Assembly (NCBI GenBank): GCA_034663635.1
Contig: JAXDJH010000021.1
Coordinates: 62,001-126,000 of the forward strand
Reading direction: 5' to 3'
From: JAXDJH01 sp034663635
GTDB lineage: Bacteria > Actinomycetota > CADDZG01 > WHSQ01
DNA length: 64,000 nt
Both the position numbers and the translations under genes were made by a program. Each line of letters opens with the position of its first letter. The stretch's first letter is position 1. The notes under the pieces are model-generated. The model saw only the letters and a program-made list of their open reading frames with translations. It was not told where the DNA came from and did no database searches. This document shows, piece after piece, positions 1 to 7,769 of the stretch.

Positions 1-347
1 ACGTGCTCCCCCAGGCGTGGACGGCGGCGGGAGGGCTGTCGATAATGCTTGAGGTCGGCGTGGACGTCATAAGGGCCCGGAATCAGGAACTGACCCGCCG
101 GATCATCGAGCGAGCGGACGAAGCGGGCTTGGACCTGCTATCGCCCCGTGACGACACGGTCCGAGGTGGACTCGTTCGGGTGCGCATCCCCGGGGGCCGC
201 GACCGAGCCGAGAGCGTCCTGCATGAGCTATTCGCCCGAGACGTCGTCTTCGACTCCCGCATCGACACCTTTCGAATCTCGCCGCACTTCTTCAACAACG
301 AGGCCGACGTGGATCGTGCCTTCTCGGAGCTCCGCTCGCTCCTCTAG
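1..347 (+). CDS. Class V aminotransferase-fold PLP enzyme, C-terminal fragment
   Basis: The frame is open from the left edge, so only about the last 115 residues are present and the start is outside the window. The visible part is the small C-terminal domain of fold-type I PLP enzymes of class V (aminotransferases, cysteine desulfurases, kynureninases). It holds a strand-forming stretch ending in IPGG, then a segment reading FRISPHFFNNEADVDR, which resembles the final helix region of class V enzymes. The PLP lysine lies upstream and cannot be seen, so the substrate cannot be named. The gene ends with TAG 7 bp before the convergent end of uvrB, with no terminator between them. Confidence 0.6.
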   Translation, partial: VLPQAWTAAGGLSIMLEVGVDVIRARNQELTRRIIERADEAGLDLLSPRDDTVRGGLVRVRIPGGRDRAESVLHELFARDVVFDSRIDTFRISPHFFNNEADVDRAFSELRSLL

Positions 348-354
348 CGTCCTT

Positions 355-2358
355 CTAACCGACTTCTCGGAGCTCTCGCCGGAGGTCCGCTACTTCGTCG
401 CGGATCCGCGCCGCGTATTCGAAGCGCAGGTCGCCCGCCGCCTGGTGCATCTCCTCCTCCAATTGAAGGATGAGGCGCTTGAGTTCGTCGGGACTTCCCC
501 CGACCGGCTCGCGGAGGCGACTCTTGCTCTTGGACGGCACCGGCGCGCCCTCTCTCTGCCGGCCAAAGCCCGAAAGAAGGATGTCCGAGACCGCTTTCCG
601 GATCGATTGCGGATCGATGTTGTTGGCTACGTTGTATTCCATCTGGATCTTGCGGCGCCGCTGCGTCTCGTTGATCGCCGTGCGCATCGAGTCCGTCACC
701 TCGTCCGCGTACATGATCACTTGCCCCTCGACATGACGGGCAGCGCGACCGATCGTCTGGATCAGGCTCGTCTCCGATCGGAGGAAGCCTTCTTTGTCGG
801 CATCCAGGATCGCAACAAGAGAGACCTCCGGAAGGTCTAGTCCCTCCCGCAGCAGGTTGATACCGACGAGCACATCGAACTCGCCGAGCCGGAGATCCCG
901 GAGGATCTCGATCCTTTGAACGGTGTCGATATCCGAGTGGAGGTAGCGCACCCTAATGCCGGATTCCAGCAGGTAGTCGGTGAGGTCTTCGGCCATCTTC
1001 TTGGTCAACGTCGTGACGAGGACCCTCTGATCGACCTCGACGCGCTTGCGGATCTCCTCCATCAAGTCGTCGATCTGGCCTTTCGTCGGCCGGATCAGTA
1101 CCTCCGGATCGATGAGCCCCGTGGGGCGGACCAGCTGTTCGATCGGTTTGCCGCCGTGGCGGAGCTCGAACGGTCCGGGGGTCGCGCTCATGAACACGAC
1201 CTGGTTGACGACTTCGAGGAACTCGTCGAACCGCAGCGGCCGGTTGTCCATCGCGCTGGGCAGCCGGAACCCGTGCTCGACCAGCGTCTCCTTGCGACTG
1301 CGGTCCCCTTCGTACATGCCGTTGAGTTGGGGAACCGCGACATGAGACTCGTCCAGCACGACGAGGAAGTCCTTGGGGAAGTAGTGAAGAAGCGTGTTCG
1401 GGCGCTCGCCGGGAGCCCGGCCCTCGAGGTGGCGAGAGTAGTTCTCGATGCCCGAGCAGAAACCGACCTCGCGCATCATCTCGAGGTCGTACTGGGTCCG
1501 CATCCGCAGACGCTGGGCTTCGAGAAGCTTCCCCTGTTTTTCGAGCACCTGCAGCCGGTCGGCAAGCTCGGCCTCGATCTGTGTTATCGCTCGGTGCAGA
1601 CGTTCGCGCGACACGACGTAGTGCGAGGCGGGATAGATCGTCACGTGGTTGAGCTCACGGATGATCTCGCCCGTTAAGGGATCGAGCTGGATGATCCGAT
1701 CGACCTCGTCTCCGAAAAGCTCGATCCTCAGAGCGAGTTCCTCGTACGCGGGAAAGACTTCGATCGAGTCCCCACGAACCCGGAATTTCCCTCGGACGAA
1801 GTTCACGTCGTTCCGCTCGTACTGGATGTCTACGAGCCGCTGGGTGATGAAATCCCTGTCGGCAACCCCTCCCCGAGCGACGCTGACCACTTGGTTCAGG
1901 TATTCCTCTGGAGAACCAAGGCCGAAGATGCTCGACACGCTCGCGACGACTATGACGTCCTCTCGTTGCAGCAGAGCGCTCGTGGCCGAGTGCCTCAGAC
2001 GCTCGATCTCGTCGTTGATAGACGAGTCCTTCTCGATGTAGGTGTCGGAGGACGGAACGTAAGCCTCCGGCTGGTAATAGTCGTAGTACGAGACGAAGTA
2101 CTCGACCGCGTTGTTCGGGAAGAACTGCTTGAACTCGTTGCAGAGCTGTGCGGCAAGAGATTTGTTAGGCGCTATGACGAGAGTGGGCTTCTGGATCTGC
2201 TCCAAGGCCCATGCCATGGTCGCCGTCTTGCCGGTACCCGTTGCGCCCAGAAGGGTCGAATAACGCTCGCCTTTTTGGACGCGCTCGACCATCTCGGCGA
2301 TCGCCGTGGGCTGGTCTCCGGACGGGGAGAAATCGAACTCGACCTTGAATGGGGGCAC
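355..2358 (-). CDS. uvrB: UvrABC excinuclease subunit B
   Basis: UvrB is the DNA-damage verification helicase of bacterial nucleotide excision repair; it is loaded by UvrA and then recruits UvrC. The 667 residues match the usual family length. Visible are Walker A (GATGTGKT) near residue 40, the YYDYYQPEAYVP beta-hairpin region near 95, the DESH Walker B box near 340, helicase motifs V and VI (LREGLDLPEV, QTIGRAARH), and a C-terminal UVR coiled coil around 630-660 that contacts UvrC. The start is GTG; no Shine-Dalgarno is present, but TAAAAT lies 6 nt upstream, so translation may be leaderless. It follows a histidine kinase gene 47 bp upstream on the same strand. Confidence 0.97.
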   Translation of the reverse strand: MPPFKVEFDFSPSGDQPTAIAEMVERVQKGERYSTLLGATGTGKTATMAWALEQIQKPTLVIAPNKSLAAQLCNEFKQFFPNNAVEYFVSYYDYYQPEAYVPSSDTYIEKDSSINDEIERLRHSATSALLQREDVIVVASVSSIFGLGSPEEYLNQVVSVARGGVADRDFITQRLVDIQYERNDVNFVRGKFRVRGDSIEVFPAYEELALRIELFGDEVDRIIQLDPLTGEIIRELNHVTIYPASHYVVSRERLHRAITQIEAELADRLQVLEKQGKLLEAQRLRMRTQYDLEMMREVGFCSGIENYSRHLEGRAPGERPNTLLHYFPKDFLVVLDESHVAVPQLNGMYEGDRSRKETLVEHGFRLPSAMDNRPLRFDEFLEVVNQVVFMSATPGPFELRHGGKPIEQLVRPTGLIDPEVLIRPTKGQIDDLMEEIRKRVEVDQRVLVTTLTKKMAEDLTDYLLESGIRVRYLHSDIDTVQRIEILRDLRLGEFDVLVGINLLREGLDLPEVSLVAILDADKEGFLRSETSLIQTIGRAARHVEGQVIMYADEVTDSMRTAINETQRRRKIQMEYNVANNIDPQSIRKAVSDILLSGFGRQREGAPVPSKSKSRLREPVGGSPDELKRLILQLEEEMHQAAGDLRFEYAARIRDEVADLRRELREVG

Positions 2359-2364
2359 AGCTAG

Positions 2365-2370
2365 ATTTTA
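2365..2370 (-). promoter_or_regulatory. -10 element (TAAAAT) of uvrB, probable leaderless start
   Basis: TAAAAT on the minus strand ends 6 nt before the GTG of uvrB. No ribosome binding site is visible, so the transcript may begin at or next to the start codon. No good -35 hexamer is seen 16-18 bp upstream. Confidence 0.5.
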
Positions 2371-2405
2371 GGGAGCCGGTACGACGGTTACCGACGGCGG
2401 CGGAT

Positions 2406-4172
2406 CTAGCCGGAAGCCTCGTCGGTCACCGCAGGGACGGTGAGCACAAAGACGGTGCCCTTCGGATCGCCGGCCTCGACCCAGATCTCTCCCCCATGCG
2501 CCTCGACTATCCCTTTCGTGATGAACAGACCAAGACCCGTGCCCTTCTTCACCCAGCCCGGTTTCGGGAGCATCGCGAACTTGTCGAAAACCCGCTCGCG
2601 ATCCGCTTCGGGGATCCCGATCCCCTCGTCCGCCACGCTCACACGAGCGGTCTTTTCCCCGCCGGTCAGCTCTGCAGAGATCGTGATGGTCGTTCCCTCC
2701 GGCGAGTACCTAGTGGCGTTGGTCAACAGGTTGATAACCACCTGGCGGATCCGATCCTTGTCTCCGATGACCTTCGGGAAGTTCTCCGGTATCTCGGAAA
2801 CGACCGCGTGCATCGACCTGAGCGACGTGTGAACCGTCAGCACGCTGTCGACCACATCGGTAAGCGACATCGGCTCGAGCTCATACTTCAACGAACCCGC
2901 CTCCATGCGGGAAACGTCGAGAAGATCGTTCACAAGTCGCGAGAGTCGCTCGACCTCTTTGGAAACGATCGTCAGGATGTGGTCCTGCTTCTCTTCGGGG
3001 AGCTTGGCTCGCTGGTCTCGAAGTGTGTTCGCGAATCCCATGATCGTGGTCATGGGGCCCTTCAGCTCGTGGGCAAGCATCGAGACGAACTCTGTTTTCG
3101 TCCGATCGGCCTCCTTGAGCCGCTTCATCAACGCTTTCTCGCGGTCTCGCGCAAGGCTGGATTCCAGGATCGCGCCTATCTGGCGGCCGAGCAGAGAGGT
3201 GAACTGGATCTGTTGTTCGTCGAAGTAACCCTTGTTGGCGTTAACCGCCATCAGGATGCCGATCGGCTTGGCTCCCGTATTGAGCGGCACAACGAGAACG
3301 GTGCGCATGGCGAGAAGCTTCTGAGTCACGCCGCTTACCCAAGCGTCCGTCTCCGCCTCGTTCGAAGCCAGCGGAGTGTTCGTGCGAAACACGGTGGCCC
3401 CGAGAGATGGCTCGTCGAGGGAGATCTGAAGATCACTCAGCTCCTCGTCGCTGATCCCGAAAACCGGCGGCTGTGCGACGAGAGAGTTACCCGACTCGTC
3501 GAACATCAGGATCGCCACCTTCTCGCAGTCGAGAAGATCGGTGACGATCCGAATGGAATCCCCCACCACCCGCTCCACCGCGTCCGCTGAGGTCAATAGT
3601 CGGGCAAGCTTCTGAAGGCCCTCGAGCTCCGTCACTTGTCGCTGGAGTCTCTTCAGCAGTTGTGAGTTCTCAAGAGTCAGCGCGATCCGGTCTCCCAGGA
3701 TCGACACGACCCGCAGGTCCTCGTCGCTGAATGCTCCCCTCTTCGAATTGACGGCCGCTACGACGCCCACTCTTATGTCGCCGACGGTGAGGGGAGCCGC
3801 TACCAACTGCCGTGCGTCGGCAAGAACGCGCATGGAACTTCTGGAATCTGGGTCGGAACGTGCATCGTTCAGAACCTCCACCGATTGGTTCATCCAAACG
3901 CGGCCGACGATCCCCGTGTCGATGAGGCCGATACGGCTCTCGCCCCCAGACTCGGACGAGAAGACCTCCATGTTGTCTATCTCTGGGTGGTGTACGAACA
4001 GAAGGGCGCGCTCGCAGGCAGTGACCTCCGCGACCACGCCGAGGATCTTCTGCACGATCTCCGATGGATCGGTGTGCGCCGCGGAGATGCCCGCGACGGC
4101 ATAGAGAGCCGCGAGCTCCGAGTACCTTCGAGCCTCGTTCGTTCGCATCTCGAATGGTTCCGTGTCGCTCAC
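2406..4172 (-). CDS. Sensor histidine kinase with two GAF domains
   Basis: A cytoplasmic two-component sensor kinase of about 588 residues with no membrane segment. In order: a GAF domain (about 35-170), a second GAF domain (about 195-335), a HisKA dimerisation helix with the H-box AHELKGP near 365, and an HATPase domain with N-box NLLTNATRYS, G1 DEGIGIP and G2 GTGLGL. GAF domains bind small ligands, haem or nucleotides; the ligand cannot be read here. The GTG start at 4172 is chosen because it overlaps the TGA of the HAD gene (GTGA) and has AGGAG 4 nt upstream; a longer reading would run 17 codons into the HAD gene. No response regulator adjoins it. It could pair with the ANTAR regulator at 31910, but that is only a guess. 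Confidence 0.88.
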   Translation of the reverse strand: MSDTEPFEMRTNEARRYSELAALYAVAGISAAHTDPSEIVQKILGVVAEVTACERALLFVHHPEIDNMEVFSSESGGESRIGLIDTGIVGRVWMNQSVEVLNDARSDPDSRSSMRVLADARQLVAAPLTVGDIRVGVVAAVNSKRGAFSDEDLRVVSILGDRIALTLENSQLLKRLQRQVTELEGLQKLARLLTSADAVERVVGDSIRIVTDLLDCEKVAILMFDESGNSLVAQPPVFGISDEELSDLQISLDEPSLGATVFRTNTPLASNEAETDAWVSGVTQKLLAMRTVLVVPLNTGAKPIGILMAVNANKGYFDEQQIQFTSLLGRQIGAILESSLARDREKALMKRLKEADRTKTEFVSMLAHELKGPMTTIMGFANTLRDQRAKLPEEKQDHILTIVSKEVERLSRLVNDLLDVSRMEAGSLKYELEPMSLTDVVDSVLTVHTSLRSMHAVVSEIPENFPKVIGDKDRIRQVVINLLTNATRYSPEGTTITISAELTGGEKTARVSVADEGIGIPEADRERVFDKFAMLPKPGWVKKGTGLGLFITKGIVEAHGGEIWVEAGDPKGTVFVLTVPAVTDEASG

Positions 4173-4864
4173 AGTTCTCCTAACAAGGCGGGAAGCTCCC
4201 GCAGGGTCGTAATCGTCGCGCATCCTTCGTCCGGGTACCTACCGGCACGATCCAGAAGGACCGGAACCATGCCCATCTTCGCCGCCGGCCTGACGTCGGA
4301 CACGATCGAATCACCAACATGAACGGTGCGTGAGGGATCCACTCCGGCTTGGTCGATGGCGATCTGGAAGATGCGCGGGTCGGGCTTCTCCACTCCCGCT
4401 ATGCCCGATATGACGCTTACGTCGAGCAGGGCGCCGATCTCGAGTTCAACGAGCATCTCTTCAAGCCATTCATCGAAGTTCGAGATAACGCCGAGCCTGT
4501 ACCCCTCGTCCTTCAGCTGTTTGATCGTCGGTAGAACATCGTCGTAAAGCTTGTACGACGATGAGCTCGAAAACCTCTGATACAGGCGCTCGACGAGCTC
4601 CTCGTTATCGATTCCCAGTTCGTGAAGACCTCGCCGGTAGAGCGCGGTCCAAAATCCTCTCGATCTCTCGGGGTCAAGAGACGCGTTCCGGATCCCGGTT
4701 TCCTCCACGACCTGCATCACCCGGGTAGCGTCGTGCAGGTTGACCACTGCATCGACCTCGACTGTCAGGCCGACCTCGGCGCATACCGAGATGAAGAGTT
4801 CCTCGAAACTCGGCCAAGGGCGAAGGAGCGTTTCGCCGACATCGAGGAAGATGAAGTCGATCAT
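4169..4864 (-). CDS. HAD-superfamily hydrolase (subfamily IA)
   Basis: A haloacid dehalogenase-fold hydrolase of 231 residues, probably a small-molecule phosphatase. Motif I is FLDVGETL near the N-terminus, motif II is VISNFD, motif III is the Lys of GVEKPDPRIF, and motif IV is VGDSIVSD. The second Asp of the usual DxDxT motif is Gly here (DVGET). That Asp is the general acid in typical phosphatases, so the activity may be altered, although some HAD-IA members naturally have this form. The start is ATG at 4864, which overlaps the coaE stop as ATGA; an earlier in-frame codon would overlap coaE more. It is translationally coupled to coaE upstream and to the histidine kinase downstream. The substrate is unknown. 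Confidence 0.85.
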   Translation of the reverse strand: MIDFIFLDVGETLLRPWPSFEELFISVCAEVGLTVEVDAVVNLHDATRVMQVVEETGIRNASLDPERSRGFWTALYRRGLHELGIDNEELVERLYQRFSSSSSYKLYDDVLPTIKQLKDEGYRLGVISNFDEWLEEMLVELEIGALLDVSVISGIAGVEKPDPRIFQIAIDQAGVDPSRTVHVGDSIVSDVRPAAKMGMVPVLLDRAGRYPDEGCATITTLRELPALLGEL

Positions 4865-5454
4865 CCAGCCCCGATCAAAGTCCACACGCGCTCAGCCTCA
4901 GCACGCAGGGTCTCGAGAGACCCATCGTTGGTCACGATGATGTCTGCTTCGGCGATGAGCTCGTCCTGTGACTTCTGTGCGGCGATGCGGGCATCGATGT
5001 CCTGCGCTCTCATCCCCCGTTCTTTCAAGCGGGCTCTGCGAAGTTCTTCGCCAGCCCCGACGACTATCAGTTTGTCGATCGCGTCTCGCAATCCGAAGTC
5101 CACGATGAGCGCCGCGTCGATCACGACCACGTCGTCCGAGTTCTTGTAACGGTCGAGTGAGTCGGCGATGGACCTGAGGATCACGGGGTGGGTTATCGCG
5201 TTGAGCGCTGCCAGCTTGGCCTTGTCGGAGAACACGAGGTCGGCCAGCCTTTTCCTGTCGATATCGAGGCCCCCGGCCTGCAACACCTCGTCGCCGAACG
5301 TGTCGACAACGGCATGCCATGCGGGTTCGCCGGGGTGTAAAGCCTGACGACCGAGTATGTCGGCATCGATCACGTGAGCGCCCAGCTCCGCCAGAAGCGC
5401 GGCAAACGTCGATTTACCCGAGCCGATACCCCCGGTGAGACCTACGACACGCAC
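4861..5454 (-). CDS. coaE: Dephospho-CoA kinase
   Basis: CoaE phosphorylates the 3'-hydroxyl of dephospho-CoA, the last step of coenzyme A synthesis. The 197-residue length is normal. The P-loop GGIGSGKS is at residues 8-15, followed by the DADILGRQ substrate segment and the family stretch NAITHPVI near 120. The start is GTG. The gene lies 19 bp downstream of rpsA on the same strand, an association commonly seen in Actinomycetota, and overlaps the HAD gene by 4 nt, so rpsA-coaE-HAD-kinase probably form one transcript. Confidence 0.96.
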   Translation of the reverse strand: MRVVGLTGGIGSGKSTFAALLAELGAHVIDADILGRQALHPGEPAWHAVVDTFGDEVLQAGGLDIDRKRLADLVFSDKAKLAALNAITHPVILRSIADSLDRYKNSDDVVVIDAALIVDFGLRDAIDKLIVVGAGEELRRARLKERGMRAQDIDARIAAQKSQDELIAEADIIVTNDGSLETLRAEAERVWTLIGAG

Positions 5455-5473
5455 GGGCGTGGAGTGAAGATCG

Positions 5474-7156
5474 CTAGGGCTGTTGACCGCGTTCGCGCTT
5501 CAGCTCTTCGACTATCGATTCGAGCGACTCTTCAGCGGGTTCCTCATCGGACTCGAGGGTTTCGCCGACGGCCTCGGGGTCGACATCCGGCTCCTCTTGA
5601 CTTAGGCGGCCATCGATCCCGGTCGGCTCGATGAGCTTCGGCGTGTCCGGAGACATCATGGCCTCCAGCTCGGCCTCTTCCTTCTCCTCCTCGGGAGCGG
5701 CTGCCATCGCCTCGATCGGATCGGAGACCTCGGGAGCGGCCGACTCGGTCAGGATGTCCCCCGCTTCCTCGGCCGAGGTAAGGATCTCCTCGTCGGCCTC
5801 GGGAACTAGGACGGGATCCTCGGCCGGGTAGTCCAGGGCCTTGGCGTCGTCGTCGCCCTCCAGTTCCATCTCGGCTTCTGCAGGTCGCTCCTCGGCCTCG
5901 GCCGCAGGGACTCCAGTTGCGCCGGTCGTTACTTCGATCGGCTCGCCGGCGCCCTTCATGGCTTGCTTACGGGAAAGGCTGATGCGGCGGCGGTCGAGAT
6001 CGATGTCGATGATCTTGACCTCGACCTTGTCGTGAACGCCGACCTCATCCTCGGCCCGCTCGACATGGTGATCGGCAAGCTCGGAGATGTGAACAAGACC
6101 CTCGATGGCATCGTCGACCTCGACGAAAGCGCCGAACGGGACGAGCTTCGTCACGCGGCCCTCGATGATGTCGCCGACCTCATGCTGGCGTGCGAACTGA
6201 CGCCACGGGTCTTCCTGCGTCGCCTTGAGCGACAGCGAGACGCGCTCGCGCTCGAGATCGACGTCCAGAACCTCGACATCGACCTCCTGGCCGACCTCGA
6301 CTACCTCGCTCGGGTGATCGACGTGCTTCCAGGACAGCTCGCTGACGTGAACGAGGCCATCGACCCCGCCGAGATCCACGAACGCCCCGAAGTTGACGAT
6401 CGAAGAGACCACGCCGGTGCGGCGCTCGCCCTTGGCGAGCGAAGTGAGGAAGTCCTGGCGCTGCTCGGCCTGGCTCTCCTCGAGGAACTTCCTGCGCGAC
6501 AGCACGACGTTGTTGCGGTTCTTGTCGAGTTCGATGATGCGGCATTCGAGGACCTTGCCGACGTACGGCTGGAGGTCGCGCACTCGGCGCATCTCGACGA
6601 GTGAAGCTGGAAGGAAACCGCGGAGACCGATGTCGAGGATGAGTCCACCCTTGACGACCTCGATGACGGGTCCTTCGACGGTGCCGTCGGCGGCCTTGAT
6701 CTCTTCGATCTTGCCCCAGGCCCGCTCGTACTGAGCGCGCTTCTTGGACAGGATGAGACGGCCGTCCTTATCTTCTTTCTGAAGAACGAGGGCCTCGAGC
6801 TCGTCGCCGAGCGAGACCACCTCGTTGGGGTTCACGTCGTTGCGGATCGAGAGCTCACGAAGTGGGATGACGCCCTCGGACTTGTAGCCGATGTCGAGCA
6901 GGACCTCGTCCTTCTCGATCTTCACGACGCTGCCCGAGACGAGATCCCCCTCGTCGAAGGGCTTGATCGTGGCCTCGATGGCGGCCATCAGCTCTTCCAT
7001 CGACTCGCCGACATCGTTCTCGACGATCGTGCCGCCTGCATAGCTCTCCCCCGAAGTCGAGGGGGCCGTTCTGGTTATCTGACCTCCCCTGCCGTCGGGC
7101 AGGGTCTGCTCAACATCTGCCGTGGCTTGAACAGCCACGTCTTGCTCTGGACTCAT
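5474..7156 (-). CDS. rpsA: 30S ribosomal protein S1
   Basis: S1 binds mRNA on the 30S subunit and helps initiation on structured or weak leaders. Four S1 (OB-fold) repeats are visible at about residues 68-140, 155-225, 240-315 and 325-400; the last two are the best conserved (GAFVDLGG...GLVHVSELSW and GAFVEVDD...GLVHISELAD). After these comes an acidic tail of about 160 residues, very rich in Glu and Pro, of no known fold. Four repeats instead of six is usual for Gram-positives. The ATG at 7156 is preferred over an upstream in-frame TTG because GGAAGGAA precedes it and the extra N-terminus looks non-coding. A hairpin lies 30 bp upstream. Confidence 0.95.
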   Translation of the reverse strand: MSPEQDVAVQATADVEQTLPDGRGGQITRTAPSTSGESYAGGTIVENDVGESMEELMAAIEATIKPFDEGDLVSGSVVKIEKDEVLLDIGYKSEGVIPLRELSIRNDVNPNEVVSLGDELEALVLQKEDKDGRLILSKKRAQYERAWGKIEEIKAADGTVEGPVIEVVKGGLILDIGLRGFLPASLVEMRRVRDLQPYVGKVLECRIIELDKNRNNVVLSRRKFLEESQAEQRQDFLTSLAKGERRTGVVSSIVNFGAFVDLGGVDGLVHVSELSWKHVDHPSEVVEVGQEVDVEVLDVDLERERVSLSLKATQEDPWRQFARQHEVGDIIEGRVTKLVPFGAFVEVDDAIEGLVHISELADHHVERAEDEVGVHDKVEVKIIDIDLDRRRISLSRKQAMKGAGEPIEVTTGATGVPAAEAEERPAEAEMELEGDDDAKALDYPAEDPVLVPEADEEILTSAEEAGDILTESAAPEVSDPIEAMAAAPEEEKEEAELEAMMSPDTPKLIEPTGIDGRLSQEEPDVDPEAVGETLESDEEPAEESLESIVEELKRERGQQP

Positions 7157-7185
7157 AGGTATACGGATTCCTTCCCTGTACAAGA

Positions 7186-7211
7186 TTCGGCCCCCCGTTA
7201 GGAGGGCCGAA
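7186..7211 (-). terminator. Hairpin between CHRD gene and rpsA
   Basis: A perfect 8-bp inverted repeat (TTCGGCCC / GGGCCGAA) with a 10-nt loop lies between the CHRD stop and the rpsA start. On the minus strand it is followed by TCTTGT, a poor U-tract. It may be a weak terminator of the CHRD gene or a structure in the rpsA leader. Confidence 0.45.
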
Positions 7212-7257
7212 TGAGTGTACTAGGCGGGTAGAACCCTCGCCACGGAGCGGTATTCGG

Positions 7258-7731
7258 CTACTTTCCGGCCGCCTCGAGTTGCCCCCTGATCGCTCCGTCG
7301 GGGAACTTCTCATTGTGGATGTTCACGTAGAAGCGCTGGGGATTGTTGGCGATCCGCCGGGCGAGGGCCGAGTCAACACCCTTCACGCAGCCTTTGGCGC
7401 CGTTGAGCGTGGCGGGGAGGGGCTCTTTGTCGGTCACGAAGAGCGCAACTACGACGTCGCCCGCGTTGCCTCTGGTCCCCTCATGGATGTGAGCTGCCGT
7501 GGGAGCCAGGATGTCGCTCCAGCTCAGGTTGAAGCACACACGTCCTGCCGGCGGGTTGACCTTGATGGTCACCTTGCCTTTGCCATCGTCGTCCCCCGGT
7601 GTCGGTGTTTCCTGACCGCCGTTCAGGGTGCCCACCATTTTCGTCTCCGCCGCACCCACATTGCCCGCGACGAAAGCGACGGCCGAGATGGACACCGCCA
7701 GCGCCATCATCACGATCGGCTTCGCTTTCAT
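7258..7731 (-). CDS. Secreted CHRD-domain protein
   Basis: A 157-residue exported protein. The first 28 residues form a signal peptide (Lys-containing n-region, hydrophobic core, cleavage near VGAAET). The mature part is a single CHRD domain, recognised by LNGGQETP at its start, the AAHIHEG motif near residue 85, and YVNIHNEKFPDGAIRGQL near the end. CHRD domains were named from chordin; their role in bacteria is not established. Two Cys residues (in RVCFNLS and KGCVKG) could form a disulfide outside the cell. The ATG has AAAGGGGGCGGA before it. It lies 38 bp after polA and ahead of rpsA, an unexpected place for a secreted protein. Confidence 0.8.
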   Translation of the reverse strand: MKAKPIVMMALAVSISAVAFVAGNVGAAETKMVGTLNGGQETPTPGDDDGKGKVTIKVNPPAGRVCFNLSWSDILAPTAAHIHEGTRGNAGDVVVALFVTDKEPLPATLNGAKGCVKGVDSALARRIANNPQRFYVNIHNEKFPDGAIRGQLEAAGK

Positions 7732-7769
7732 TCCGCCCCCTTTCCCATATTCGGATAACCGCCGGAACC

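Noticed and set aside
5963..6604. Plus-strand open frame opposite rpsA
   Set aside because: It is antisense to the conserved S1 repeats, with no recognisable protein features; typical shadow frame of GC-rich coding DNA.
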